A stretch of DNA of 64,000 nt from VRUE01 sp963703335 (GTDB lineage Bacteria > Actinomycetota > Thermoleophilia > Solirubrobacterales > 70-9), in contig OY969812.1 in the NCBI GenBank assembly GCA_963703335.1, positions 1,302,001-1,366,000 of the forward strand. The letters run 5' to 3'. Each line of letters starts with the position of its first letter. Within the stretch, counting starts at the first letter, position 1. The notes under the pieces were generated by a model, which searched no databases, was not told the DNA's origin, and saw only the letters and a program-made list of their open reading frames with translations. The translations under genes and the position numbers were made by a program. Shown here one piece after another: positions 32,190-40,569 of this stretch.

Positions 32190-33266
32190 TCATTTGGAGA
32201 TGACGAGCGAACTGCGCACCAAGCTGAGAAGGGGACGCGGGTTGGCCTCAAGCATCTTGTAGGTGGTGCGGTGCACTCGGTAGCCGGCCACTTCCAGGTC
32301 GACAGTCGACTGGTGATCGAGCTCAAAGCTGGATCGGTCGCCGTGATAGCCGTAGCTGTCTGCCTCGACGATCAGGCGCTCCTTTGGCCAGTAGAAGTCG
32401 ACGCGCTTGCCCTCGACGAGAACGTTCACCTGCGGCATCTTCAAACCCTCTTCCCGGCAGAGCATCAGGAAGTCCACCTCCGATGTGGAGACGGCATCGG
32501 CGAATCGCGGGTCCGCCTGGGCGGCGACGTGCTTGAGGCGCTTGACGCCTTTTCGGCCGCGGCCATGCTCGGTGACGACCTGCCATAGGTTCGGCCAGCG
32601 CAAGCGACGACTCCGATCGGCCTCGACGAGATCGTGCTCGAGCTGGCGCGCATCCAGGCGTGCGGCAGTATCGAGGAGGGTTCGCTCGAGGGTAGTGACC
32701 GGGATGCCGGCTTCGATGGTCACGTGCTCGTCGGGAAGCGATCTGGTCTGGTGGAGGCGGACGCCGTGCGGCCGCCGATGCCCGGAGACGCGAGTCACCT
32801 CGATCGGCTTTCGAGATCCTCGTATCCCCCAGAGCTGCGCGGCGCTGCCGTGGGAGAGAACGGCCCCCGGTCCGCAGGCGAGCGCAGCCGCCATCCATTC
32901 GCCATAGAGCCCGATGCGCCGGTGACCGAGAGCGAAGACCCCTCGATGCAACACGACAAGCTGCCCGCCCTCGACCCGACTCTTGATCAGACCTTCGGTT
33001 AGACCGAGGGCAACCAGCTGGCGCCACGCAACGACGCCGTGTTGCTGCTCCGCCAACGTGCGAAGCAACAAGGTCGCCTTTCGCGGTGTAACGCGTTGCG
33101 GCTCTGCGGGGGCCGAAAAACGTTTCACCTCCGCAGCGGCGGGTCGCTCCACTCCGGGTGCAACGCGCTGCGGTGCCAGCGGAGCCGAAAGACGTTGCAC
33201 TTCGGGGCGGGGGGACTGCACCTCGGGGCGGAGGGATTGGGCCTCGGGGTGGGGGGATTGGGACAT
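32190..33266 (-). CDS. AbiEi-antitoxin-domain/DUF559 (Vsr-like) endonuclease protein
   Basis: The core has an N-terminal AbiEi-type winged helix (LLRTLAEQQHGVVAWRQLVA, LHRGVFALGHRRIGLYGEWM) and a C-terminal DUF559 PD-(D/E)XK domain: EVDFLMLCREEGLKMPQVNV, GKRVDFYWPKERLIVEADSY (catalytic Asp and Glu), then HHG-like YGYHGDRSSFELD. The domain is related to Vsr repair nucleases. The long start (ATG 33266, 358 aa) adds 65 residues encoded by the 43-bp repeats C and D (VQRLSAPLAPQRVAPG and VKRFSAPAEPQRVTPR). TTG at 33071, 15 bp past copy C, gives the plain family start (293 aa). I favour TTG 33071, but both are possible. Confidence 0.75.
   Translation of the reverse strand: MSQSPHPEAQSLRPEVQSPRPEVQRLSAPLAPQRVAPGVERPAAAEVKRFSAPAEPQRVTPRKATLLLRTLAEQQHGVVAWRQLVALGLTEGLIKSRVEGGQLVVLHRGVFALGHRRIGLYGEWMAAALACGPGAVLSHGSAAQLWGIRGSRKPIEVTRVSGHRRPHGVRLHQTRSLPDEHVTIEAGIPVTTLERTLLDTAARLDARQLEHDLVEADRSRRLRWPNLWQVVTEHGRGRKGVKRLKHVAAQADPRFADAVSTSEVDFLMLCREEGLKMPQVNVLVEGKRVDFYWPKERLIVEADSYGYHGDRSSFELDHQSTVDLEVAGYRVHRTTYKMLEANPRPLLSLVRSSLVISK
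33086..33200. repeat. 43-bp palindrome doublet C/D (upstream of the DUF559 gene)
   Basis: Copy C (33086-33128) and copy D (33158-33200) repeat the A and B palindromes in the same order and orientation, with a similar 29-bp linker (CTCCGCAGCG and CTCCACTCC shared with the A/B linker). D differs from B at 4 of 43 positions and C from A at 7 by direct comparison. The DUF559 gene is therefore flanked by direct copies of a doublet. Confidence 0.85.
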
Positions 33267-33403
33267 GGGGCGACTGTCCCAGGGACCGGCGCACAGGTGG
33301 TGCGCGCGAAGTCATAGCTTGCACGCGGCTGTGTCCCGCGAGATGCTCGGACGCAGGGGGCCGTTCGAGCGGCGGCCTGACGACAACGCGTGAGGCGGAG
33401 CGT

Positions 33404-33973
33404 CTAGCTCGGCTTGGTTTTCGCCACGCGGTGGGCCGCCCGCTCGGCCTCGATGCGGCGGCGTAGGCCGAAGAAGTAGTCGGCGCCGCTGATCAGGGTT
33501 GCGGCGACTGCCAGGTAGACGAGGACGTCGACCCAGGCGGGGGCCGGGTTGGTGGCGATCAGGGCGATCACGGCGGCGATCTGCAGCACGGTCTTGGCCT
33601 TGCCGAGCCAGCTGGCCGAGATCACGATGCCGCGCTCGACCGCGATCGCCCGCATCACTGTGACGGCGAACTCGCGGGCGATGATCACCATCGCGACCCA
33701 GGCTTCGAGGCGGTCGAGGGAGACGAGCGAGACGAGCGCGGCGACGATCAACAGCTTGTCGGCGATCGGGTCCATTAGCTTGCCGAAGGTGGTTACGGCG
33801 CCGCGCGAGCGGGCAAAGTAGCCGTCCAGCCCATCGGTAGCCGCAGCGAGGGCGAAGACCGCGGCGGCCAGCGCGTCGCCGTTGGGCGTCTCGCCGAGCA
33901 GGGCGACGACGACCACGGGCACCGCGAGGATGCGCAGCAGGGTGAGGGCGTTGGGGAGATTGAGCGGGAACAT
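33404..33973 (-). CDS. pgsA: CDP-diacylglycerol-glycerol-3-phosphate 3-phosphatidyltransferase
   Basis: The 189-aa integral membrane enzyme carries the CDP-alcohol phosphotransferase motif: DGLDGYFARSRG, then FGKLMDPIADK (Asp residues bind Mg and CDP). It makes phosphatidylglycerophosphate for phosphatidylglycerol and cardiolipin. Length and the LPNALTLLRILAVPVVVVAL start fit PgsA. ATG at 33973, 5 bp after the MMPL gene stop, so it is cotranscribed. Confidence 0.92.
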   Translation of the reverse strand: MFPLNLPNALTLLRILAVPVVVVALLGETPNGDALAAAVFALAAATDGLDGYFARSRGAVTTFGKLMDPIADKLLIVAALVSLVSLDRLEAWVAMVIIAREFAVTVMRAIAVERGIVISASWLGKAKTVLQIAAVIALIATNPAPAWVDVLVYLAVAATLISGADYFFGLRRRIEAERAAHRVAKTKPS

Positions 33974-33978
33974 CCCGC

Positions 33979-36180
33979 TCAGTCACTCTCCTCCGCCGTG
34001 GCGAGCGCCGCGTCGCGCTTGGCGAAGTAGTCCTCACCCTCGATGCTGATGTGGGGGACGAGGCGGCCGAGCCATCCCGGCATCCACCAGGCCCACTTGC
34101 CGAGCAGGACCATGATCGCGGGGACCAGCAGGCAGCGCACCAGGGTTGAGTCGATCGCGATCGCCACAGCGAGGCCGACGCCGAACTCCTTCACGATCGG
34201 ATTGCCGTTGAGCACAAAGCTGGTGAAGACGCAGACCATGATCGCCGCCGCCGAAGTGATCACGCGGCCGGTGTTGGCCAGCCCTTCGATCACCGCCTCC
34301 TTCTCGTCACCGGTCTGCCTGTAGTGCTCGCGCATCTGGGTGAGCAGGAAGACCTCGTAGTCCATCGAGAGCCCGAAGAGGATCGCGAACATCAGCAGCG
34401 GCACGAAGCTGACGATCGGGATCGCGTGGTCGAGGCCGATCAGCCCCGAGCCCCAGCCGAGCTGGAAGACCGCGGTGACGACACCGTAGGCGGCAGCGAC
34501 CGAGATCAGGTTCATCGCCGCCGCCTTGATCGGCACCAGCAGCGAGCGGAAGGCGAGCAGCAAGACGATGAAGCTGAGCCCGACGACGATCCCGATCATC
34601 AGCGGCAGCTTGTCGCTGATCTGAGTGGCGAGGTCGATGTAGCCGGCCGTCTGGCCGCCGACGTAGGAGCTCGTGGAGCTGCCCTTCAGCGCCCCCGGGA
34701 TGACTTCGTCGCGGAGGTCTTCGACCAGACTGACAGTCTCATCCGCCCATGGCGCCGATTTCGAGATCACCGTGAAGACCGCAACTGTCCCCGCTTCGTC
34801 GAGAGTCGGTTCGGAGACCGCGGCGACGTCGGCGGCGTCGCCGATCGACTTCTCGAGCACCGGCAGGACCGTTTTCGCTTCGCCGGCGCTCTCGAATTCC
34901 GAGGCGACCAAGAGCGGCCCGTTGACACCTGGGCCGAAGCCCTGCGTGAGGCTGTCATAAGCCTGGCGCGCGGTCGTCGATTTGGGCAGGGCGCTGATGT
35001 CGTTCTGGCCGAGCTCGAGCTGCAGCAGCGGGATCGCGAGGACGACGAGCACCGCCAGAGAAGCGATCGCCGAGCGCCAGGGCCGGTCGGCGACGCCGCG
35101 GGCCCAGCGCCGCCAGCCGTGCGGCTCTGCATCGTCGGGACGGGTTTTGCCGAACTGGACGCGGAGTGAGTTGATCCGCGGCCCGAGCGCGCCGAGCATG
35201 GCGGGCAGCAGGGTCGTCGCGGCTGCGACGGCGATCACCACCGCGATCGCCGCGGTGAACCCAAGCGTGCTGACCAGCGGGATACCGGCGAAGGCGAGTG
35301 AGCAGAGGGCGATCACGACCGTGAAGCCAGCGAAAACGACGGCGCCCCCGGCGGTCGCGGTGGCTCGCGCGACCGACTCGCGCATCTCCATCCCTTCGCC
35401 GAGCTGCAGCTTGTGGCGGGTGACGATGAAGAGGGCGTAATCGATGCCGACCCCGAGGCCGATCATCGTCGCCAGGGTCGAGGCGACGCTGGGCACCTGA
35501 ACGACGTGCTCGAGCAGGCGGATGATCGAAAGCGAACAGGCGAGGCCGAGCACGGCGGAGAAGATCGGTAGCACCATCGCGGTCGCCGTGCCGAAGGCGA
35601 AGAGCAGGATCACGATCGCGGCGGCGATGCCGATCGCGTCACTTGCCCCGGTGTCGGGCTTGGAGAGTTGCTGGCCGACGTAGGCCCCGACAGCGACCTT
35701 GAGGCCCGCCTCTTCGGCCGGCTTGCCGGCGTCGAGCACGGCCAGCGCCTGGGCTTCGGTCAATTCGCTGGGGCCGACGCCGAGGATGACCGGCACGTAG
35801 CCGACCGAGCGGTCCTTGCTGAGGAAGGCCGCGCCCTCGGGGCTGAGCGGGCTGACGGCCGAGTTGACGTCGTGCAGGGCATTGAGACGCTTGACGCTTT
35901 CGCCGATCGCGGCGGCGTACTTCTTCTCGGTCAGCGAAGCCCCGGCCTTGGCCTGGAAGACGAGCGGGTTGCTGCCGAAGGCCTGTTCGGGCAGGTTGTC
36001 TTCGAGCAGTTCGGTCGCCAGAGTCGACCCGGTCCCCGGCAGCGTCAGGTTGTCGTTGGTCTTGCTCTCACCGGCCTGGCCGACGAGAACAAGCGCGATG
36101 GCGATGACAACCCAGACGGCGATCGTCGGCCAGTGGTGGCGCGCGCAGAAGCGTCCGATCGCGTAGAGGGGGCCGGTCAC
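33979..36180 (-). CDS. MMPL/RND-superfamily transporter
   Basis: The protein of about 733 aa has twelve membrane segments in two halves, each with a large extracellular loop. Blocks include TMIGLGVGIDYALFIVTRHK and FAILFGLSMDYEVFLLTQMR, the two GxGxDY-type segments that hold proton-relay residues in MmpL proteins. It exports lipids or other hydrophobic compounds. The GTG at 36180 (VTGPLYAIGRFCARHHWPT) is preferred because the upstream gene ends at 36188; an earlier in-frame start at 36237 would overlap it. Confidence 0.9.
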   Translation of the reverse strand: MTGPLYAIGRFCARHHWPTIAVWVVIAIALVLVGQAGESKTNDNLTLPGTGSTLATELLEDNLPEQAFGSNPLVFQAKAGASLTEKKYAAAIGESVKRLNALHDVNSAVSPLSPEGAAFLSKDRSVGYVPVILGVGPSELTEAQALAVLDAGKPAEEAGLKVAVGAYVGQQLSKPDTGASDAIGIAAAIVILLFAFGTATAMVLPIFSAVLGLACSLSIIRLLEHVVQVPSVASTLATMIGLGVGIDYALFIVTRHKLQLGEGMEMRESVARATATAGGAVVFAGFTVVIALCSLAFAGIPLVSTLGFTAAIAVVIAVAAATTLLPAMLGALGPRINSLRVQFGKTRPDDAEPHGWRRWARGVADRPWRSAIASLAVLVVLAIPLLQLELGQNDISALPKSTTARQAYDSLTQGFGPGVNGPLLVASEFESAGEAKTVLPVLEKSIGDAADVAAVSEPTLDEAGTVAVFTVISKSAPWADETVSLVEDLRDEVIPGALKGSSTSSYVGGQTAGYIDLATQISDKLPLMIGIVVGLSFIVLLLAFRSLLVPIKAAAMNLISVAAAYGVVTAVFQLGWGSGLIGLDHAIPIVSFVPLLMFAILFGLSMDYEVFLLTQMREHYRQTGDEKEAVIEGLANTGRVITSAAAIMVCVFTSFVLNGNPIVKEFGVGLAVAIAIDSTLVRCLLVPAIMVLLGKWAWWMPGWLGRLVPHISIEGEDYFAKRDAALATAEESD

Positions 36181-36187
36181 GGGAGCA

Positions 36188-36793
36188 TCATCGCGCTTTG
36201 CCAGGCGGCACGGGCGGCAGCACATCGCCGGTCTCAAAGGCGCTCGGAATCGACTCGGCGAGATCGTCGCCGAGCAGCTGGCGCAGAGCGGCGATGTGCT
36301 GCGCGTGACTCGCGGCCAGAGAGGCCGCGAGCATCCGCGGCGACGGCGTGTTCAGGCGCGGCGCGGCGTCAAGCGCCTGTGCGAGCGCCGCGTTCTCTTC
36401 TTCGTAGGCGGCCAGGAGCGCCTCATCGGCCGTTTTCGGCCCAGGCGCTTCGAGTTCGGTCGCTTCCGCATCGGTTTCGCCACCGACCCCGCGGATCGCC
36501 CTGGTCAACGCATCGACATGCGCCTGATCCTGGCCGCGGAACTGGCCCGCCACCGAGAGAGCCTGCCCGCGAAGGCGGGGCAGAAGCCGCTCATAAGCAT
36601 CGACCAGAGTCAATTCCTGCGCGAGGACCGTGTTGAGGACCTCGACGTCAGACGCCTTCTCGCTGTCGGTCGCCGCCCCATGCCCACTGCGACCGCAACC
36701 GCCGAGGACGACCGTCAGGACGGCCAAAAAGACGACGACGCGACCGAAGTCGCGCCGCCGACTGCTGATGGCAAATACTCGCTTCGAACCCAT
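36188..36793 (-). CDS. Ferritin-like (DUF4439-type) lipoprotein
   Basis: The 201-aa protein has a lipoprotein signal (VVVFLAVLTVVLGGCGRS, Cys33), then a four-helix-bundle pattern: VLNTVLAQELTLVDAYERLL and AASHAQHIAALRQLLGDDL, with E and H residues placed as in ferritin-like DUF4439 proteins. It could bind a metal or lipid outside the cell. First gene of an operon with the MMPL transporter and pgsA (7-bp gap). Confidence 0.75.
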   Translation of the reverse strand: MGSKRVFAISSRRRDFGRVVVFLAVLTVVLGGCGRSGHGAATDSEKASDVEVLNTVLAQELTLVDAYERLLPRLRGQALSVAGQFRGQDQAHVDALTRAIRGVGGETDAEATELEAPGPKTADEALLAAYEEENAALAQALDAAPRLNTPSPRMLAASLAASHAQHIAALRQLLGDDLAESIPSAFETGDVLPPVPPGKAR

Positions 36794-36849
36794 ATGCGGG
36801 CACGAAGCATAAGAGGAGTTCTAACCGCTTTTGCTCAAAATTGCTAGAG

Positions 36850-37539
36850 CTACTTGACCGAAGTCTTGGCCCTACCCCGTTTTGCGCCTTTCGTCGACTT
36901 AGCCTCGGGAGACAGGCCTTCGAAGTTCATCAGGACCGCGGTCGCTGGTATTCCAGCCTCGCCCGACTTGGTGAGACGTTTGGCGCTACCGGCGTGAATG
37001 GTGATGATCCGCTCGAGCGTTTCATTGACCAGCTCGACCGATTCCTCCCAACCCTGCTCGTCGACGATACCGGGGGTCCAGCTCAGGTGTCGATCCTCGC
37101 GGGAGTCAAACGTGCCCTTGCCCAGGGCCCCAACGATGTCTCCCAGGGCCAGTTCTATGACCGACGCGCTGACGCCAGGCTTCACCGAGTCGGGCAGCGT
37201 CTGCCAGTCGGTGTCCGTCAGAAACGCTCTTGCGGTCGCCCTGTAGTAGTGCTCGACCGCGCCGCGACGAGGCTCAGTCTTGACCATTTCGATGCACTCA
37301 AAGTCCTTGAGCACTTTAACGTGGTAGCTAACCTGGCTAAGACCCTCGTCCAGCTCCTTGGAGAGTTCGTTGGGGCTGGCCATCCGCTCGTTGAGGATGG
37401 CGAGAATCTCGACTCGGAGGGGATGCGCGAGCGCCTTGACAAGGCGCTGGTCAACTCCCTTCCGACTTTGTCCCTTCTTCTTGGTCTTGGTCTTTGCGGC
37501 CAAAGCGGACTCCTCTTTCGTTTTCGCAGCTTGAACCAC
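36850..37539 (-). CDS. ArsR-like winged-HTH transcriptional regulator
   Basis: A Lys-rich N-terminal tail (AAKTKTKKKGQSRKGVDQRL) leads into a winged HTH (VKALAHPLRVEILAILNERM, NELSKELDEGLSQVSYHVKV, LKDFECIEMVKTEPRRGAVE), and then a helical C-terminal domain of about 120 residues. The HTH matches the ArsR/HTH_20 group, but no metal-binding cysteines are seen. Basic tails at both ends (KGAKRGRAKTSVK at the C-terminus) suggest nonspecific DNA contact. GTG at 37539 is the likely start; TTG at 37572 is an alternative. Confidence 0.8.
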   Translation of the reverse strand: MVQAAKTKEESALAAKTKTKKKGQSRKGVDQRLVKALAHPLRVEILAILNERMASPNELSKELDEGLSQVSYHVKVLKDFECIEMVKTEPRRGAVEHYYRATARAFLTDTDWQTLPDSVKPGVSASVIELALGDIVGALGKGTFDSREDRHLSWTPGIVDEQGWEESVELVNETLERIITIHAGSAKRLTKSGEAGIPATAVLMNFEGLSPEAKSTKGAKRGRAKTSVK

Positions 37540-37780
37540 TCCATCGTATTGGACGTAAAGGCAACTTTGCAAACCGAAGTAGCCATTTTGCAGCTTTAGA
37601 ACTTATTACTGGAACTTTTTCCAGCATTTGACAGGTCTAAAGCGTTGTAACGGATGGGTCGCGACCCCCAACCGCAAGAGCTGACGATTGCGAAGGGGGT
37701 GAGGCAGGGTGAAGATCACGAAGGCGGACAATGTCGTGCCGATTCTTTCGACCACGAAGGCGCGCTGAGCGATGGACTTT

Positions 37781-37824
37781 GTGCGGGCGGATCGACCTCT
37801 GGACTCAAGATCGACCGCCCGCAC
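37781..37824. repeat. Hairpin in the 37540-37861 gap
   Basis: GTGCGGGCGG (37781-37790) pairs with CCGCCCGCAC (37815-37824), with partial further pairing of ATCGA. A 12-bp palindrome GGGTCGCGACCC lies at 37656-37667. The 322-bp gap has no gene I can support; it may hold a terminator or promoter region for the glycosylase gene. Confidence 0.4.
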
Positions 37825-37861
37825 GCTTTCCAGCGCCCTCCAGCCATGATTCAGTTACTCC

Positions 37862-38566
37862 ATGGCGTGGTCGCAGCAGAGCAACCAATGCGAGACGCTC
37901 AGGCGACTTCAAGCCGAGATCCACGCCTGCCGGCTGTGCCCGCGCCTCGTTGAGTGGCGCGAGGAGCGTGCCGCCGATCCGCCGCGCCGTTTTCGCGGTG
38001 AGGACTACTGGGCGCGACCACTCGCCGGCTTCGGCGATCCGGCGGCCCGAGTGGCAATCGTCGGCCTTGCCCCAGCTGCGAATGGGGCCAATCGCACAGG
38101 TCGAATGTTCACCGGCGATCGTTCGGGAGACTGGCTCTACGCTGCTCTATACCGGGCTGGGTTCGCAAGTCAGCCCACCAGCGAGCACCGCGATGACGGG
38201 TTGCGTCTCCGAGACGCATACGTCACCGCCGTAGTCCGGTGCGCACCACCAGCAAACAGGCCGTTGCCGGAGGAGCGCGACCATTGCCTTCCATACCTTG
38301 GGCGGGAGCTGGAGCTCCTTTACCGATGCACCACGATCATTGCCCTCGGAAACTTCGCGTGGGACGGCACTCTTCGCGCCCTACGGAGCCTTGGGGAAAC
38401 GATTCCCCGCCCAAGGCCAAAGTTCGGACACGGAGCCAAAGCGTCGCTTGGTCGCTGGACATTGATTGGCTGCTACCACCCGAGCCAACAGAACACCTTC
38501 ACAGGCCGGCTCACCGAGCCGATGCTGGACGAGGTGTTTGCCCGCGCTGGCGGCGAACTCACCTGA
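37862..38566 (+). CDS. Family 5 uracil-DNA glycosylase (UDGb)
   Basis: The 234-aa protein has four Cys for a 4Fe-4S cluster (CRLCPRLVEWRE at the start; CAPP and HCLPYL later), motif A GLAPAANGANRTGRMFTGD and motif C YHPSQQNTFTGRLT. These are the UDGb signatures, with the Asn of motif A where other families have Asp. It removes uracil and other deaminated bases in thermophile-like and actinobacterial lineages. ATG at 37862; single gene. Confidence 0.9.
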   Translation: MAWSQQSNQCETLRRLQAEIHACRLCPRLVEWREERAADPPRRFRGEDYWARPLAGFGDPAARVAIVGLAPAANGANRTGRMFTGDRSGDWLYAALYRAGFASQPTSEHRDDGLRLRDAYVTAVVRCAPPANRPLPEERDHCLPYLGRELELLYRCTTIIALGNFAWDGTLRALRSLGETIPRPRPKFGHGAKASLGRWTLIGCYHPSQQNTFTGRLTEPMLDEVFARAGGELT

Positions 38567-38822
38567 GAGCACCAGGTCGCTCAACGCCGTCAGCGGTTTC
38601 GAAAGCCAAAATCGTCATGGTCGCCGAGAAACCCCGCTCCTGCCCCTTGGCCAATCGCACCGCCGCAGCCTCCTGAAGAGGGCAAGGCTCTCCATCGCGT
38701 CTCGTCGAAAAACAAGGTCCGCTTCGCCCGAAAGAGGAGCTGACGTCGGCGCCGAGTTCCTCGCCGAGTTTGGGGCAGCACGATAGATCGCGGCTCGTAT
38801 CGCAACCGAGGCTTAATTGCGT

Positions 38823-38842
38823 GTTTCAAGATTAATTGAAAC
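38823..38842. promoter_or_regulatory. Inverted repeat upstream of the E1-like gene
   Basis: GTTTCAA-GATTAA-TTGAAAC (38823-38842) is a 7-bp perfect dyad in locally AT-rich DNA, 50 bp before the start at 38893. It is likely an operator or promoter element. The rest of 38567-38892 shows no gene I can support. Confidence 0.5.
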
Positions 38843-38892
38843 TAATTTGAGCAATCGCCTGGTCTCAAGCGTACCCAGAGGAGGTGGGCAGC

Positions 38893-39999
38893 GTGCAACG
38901 ACCGCGACTCAAGCGCACCACGCAACAAATGGAAGCCCCGAATGGCGACCTCTACTTGCTCCGGCCCAGCGCCGGGGCAGACATCCACATCGAGGACCCC
39001 GACCCAGAGGGGAGGCGCCTGCTTGCCGCCCTGGATGGGACCCGCACCGAAGGGGAGCTAATCGAGGAGTTCGGCGCCGATGAGGTGGGCGACCTGCTCG
39101 GGCAGTTCGAGGAGCTCGGCGTGGTGGAGGACGCCGAGGACGACGATCGGATCTCCGACGCGGTAGTCGAGCGCTTTGATCGCCAGCTGCGGTACTTCAG
39201 CGACATCACGACCGGGCCGCCGGCTTCTCAGTGCCAGGAACGACTGGAAAATGCCCGCATCGCGGTGCTCGGGGTTGGCGGACTCGGCGGCTGGTCGGCG
39301 CTGAATCTTGCTTGCTGTGGGATCGGCGAGCTGCTGCTGGTCGATTTTGACCGGGTCGAGCTGAACAACCTCAATCGCCAGGTCCTCTATTCCGAGGCCG
39401 ACATCGGCCGCTACAAGGCCGAGGCGGCAGCGAAACGGCTGTCCGGCTTCAACTCCGCAATCAAGGTGGAGCCCCGCGTCCAGCGCCTCGACAGCGAAGC
39501 GGCGATCGCGGAGACGATCGCCGGCTACGACCTCGTGATCGACGCCTGTGACTGGCCCGCGCACGACATCGAGCGCTGGATCAACGCGGCCTGCTTTGCC
39601 GCCCTCATCCCCTTCATCGCGATGAGCCACTTCCCGCCGGTCGCGCGGGTCGGGCCACTGTACGTACCGGGCGTAACCGGCTGCTTCGCCTGCCAGGAGA
39701 TCGGCTACCGGCGCGCCTTTCCGCTCTATGACATTGCCGTTGACCAACAGCGCGGCGTCGGCTCGCCGGCGGCGACGTTGGGCCCGGCCTGCAGCCTCAT
39801 CGGCGGCCAGATCGGCCTTGACATCTTGCACCACCTCACGGGGTTGGCTCGACCCTCAACGCTCGGCGTCGGCCACATCTACGACCTGCGCACGATGGCC
39901 GTCGATCGGGAGCCGGTGATGCCGGAGCCGAGCTGCCCGGTCTGCGGAGGCATCCAGCCCTCCTCCGGCAAAGAGCTTCAAGGAACGGCGCCGCGATAG
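38893..39999 (+). CDS. ThiF/MccB-like E1 adenylating enzyme with N-terminal PqqD-like domain
   Basis: The 368-aa protein has an about 75-residue N-terminal region (NGDLYLLRPSAGADIHIEDP, LLAALDGTRTEGELIEEFG) resembling the PqqD/RRE fold that binds leader peptides. A full ThiF domain follows: IAVLGVGGLGGWSALNLACC, LVDFDRVELNNLNRQVLYSE. CFACQEI and CPVCGGI form a zinc site. It activates a C-terminal carboxylate with ATP; substrates of relatives are microcin-type peptides or ubiquitin-like proteins. GTG at 38893 has GAGGAGG at good spacing. It sits just left of the ubiquitin-like island, on the other strand. Confidence 0.8.
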   Translation: MQRPRLKRTTQQMEAPNGDLYLLRPSAGADIHIEDPDPEGRRLLAALDGTRTEGELIEEFGADEVGDLLGQFEELGVVEDAEDDDRISDAVVERFDRQLRYFSDITTGPPASQCQERLENARIAVLGVGGLGGWSALNLACCGIGELLLVDFDRVELNNLNRQVLYSEADIGRYKAEAAAKRLSGFNSAIKVEPRVQRLDSEAAIAETIAGYDLVIDACDWPAHDIERWINAACFAALIPFIAMSHFPPVARVGPLYVPGVTGCFACQEIGYRRAFPLYDIAVDQQRGVGSPAATLGPACSLIGGQIGLDILHHLTGLARPSTLGVGHIYDLRTMAVDREPVMPEPSCPVCGGIQPSSGKELQGTAPR

Positions 40000-40160
40000 A
40001 TCGGGTGGCGGGCGATGGGGCAAGCCCGCCACCTTCTGTCGCTTCCTCGCGCGGATTTAGGACGGGATCGCAATCGCGAAGACGCCATCGCAAAGGCGAC
40101 GATCGAGACCGCCCGCGACGGAACCACATCCCGGCTCCGCTCCTACAATGGAGGCGACCC

Positions 40161-40202
40161 GCCGACGTAGCTCAGCTGGTAGAGCACTTCACTCGTAATG
40201 AA
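40161..40202 (+). pseudogene. 5'-half copy of tRNA-Thr(CGT), left boundary of the island
   Basis: GCCGACGTAGCTCAGC through the anticodon loop CTCGTAA to TGAA matches 45323-45364 with one mismatch (C for T in the D loop). After 40202 the tRNA sequence stops: no T arm or 3' acceptor. The last 42 nt of similarity mark an integration-type boundary. Confidence 0.9.
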
Positions 40203-40297
40203 TGTGCCTAGGCCGTCGTTTCGTTCGATTTAGGCACAAAAGATCAAGAGAGCCCGTCGCGTTTGGGCTACGGCTTGGTCTCTCGTAGCCCAAACGC
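40203..40297. terminator. Two hairpins at the left island edge
   Basis: TGTGCCTA (40203-40210) pairs with TAGGCACA (40231-40238), directly after the tRNA break point. GCGTTTGGGCTACG (40259-40272) pairs perfectly with CGTAGCCCAAACGC (40284-40297), 60 bp past the last operon stop. The second can terminate the minus-strand operon (CTCTCTTGATCTTTTG follows it on that strand). Confidence 0.6.
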
Positions 40298-40356
40298 CAT
40301 ATTCAGGCGAAGTTGCGGGCCGGGGGCGATAACAACCGTGCGGCCCGAGGAACAGC

Positions 40357-40569
40357 TCAGCAGGCGGCGGGAGTGGTCGCCGATTCAGTGGAGGTGAAGA
40401 GTGCTTCCCGAGTCCGGTCAGGAAGCTCGGCGCTGGCCGTGACCCCGGGGGCGTTAGTCCACTCAGCGATCAGGCTGAACACCCCCGCGTCCTGGGGGAC
40501 GATGATGCTCTGGTCTCGCAGCGCCACCGCCAGGTCGGCAGGCAGTCCGCGAGTGCTGTTCTCACTCAT
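40357..40569 (-). CDS. Small 70-aa protein at the end of the ubiquitin-like operon
   Basis: MSENSTRGLPADLAVALRDQ and SIIVPQDAGVFSLIAEWTNA begin the protein, which ends TSTESATTPAAC. The ATG at 40569 overlaps the sigma-factor stop by 8 bp, so translation is coupled. No family recognised. It could be an anti-sigma or effector component, but nothing in the sequence shows that. Confidence 0.6.
   Translation of the reverse strand: MSENSTRGLPADLAVALRDQSIIVPQDAGVFSLIAEWTNAPGVTASAELPDRTREALFTSTESATTPAAC

Noticed and set aside
32072..33200. CRISPR-like array
   Set aside because: The 43-bp units are palindromes in doublets with short, partly conserved linkers and a gene between them; there are no regular unique spacers or cas genes.
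37573..37861. Small open frames in the gap before the uracil-DNA glycosylase gene
   Set aside because: No ribosome binding site, no recognisable motif and no consistent coding pattern; dyads are the only structure seen.
40161..40202. Functional second tRNA-Thr
   Set aside because: It lacks the T arm and 3' acceptor strand.
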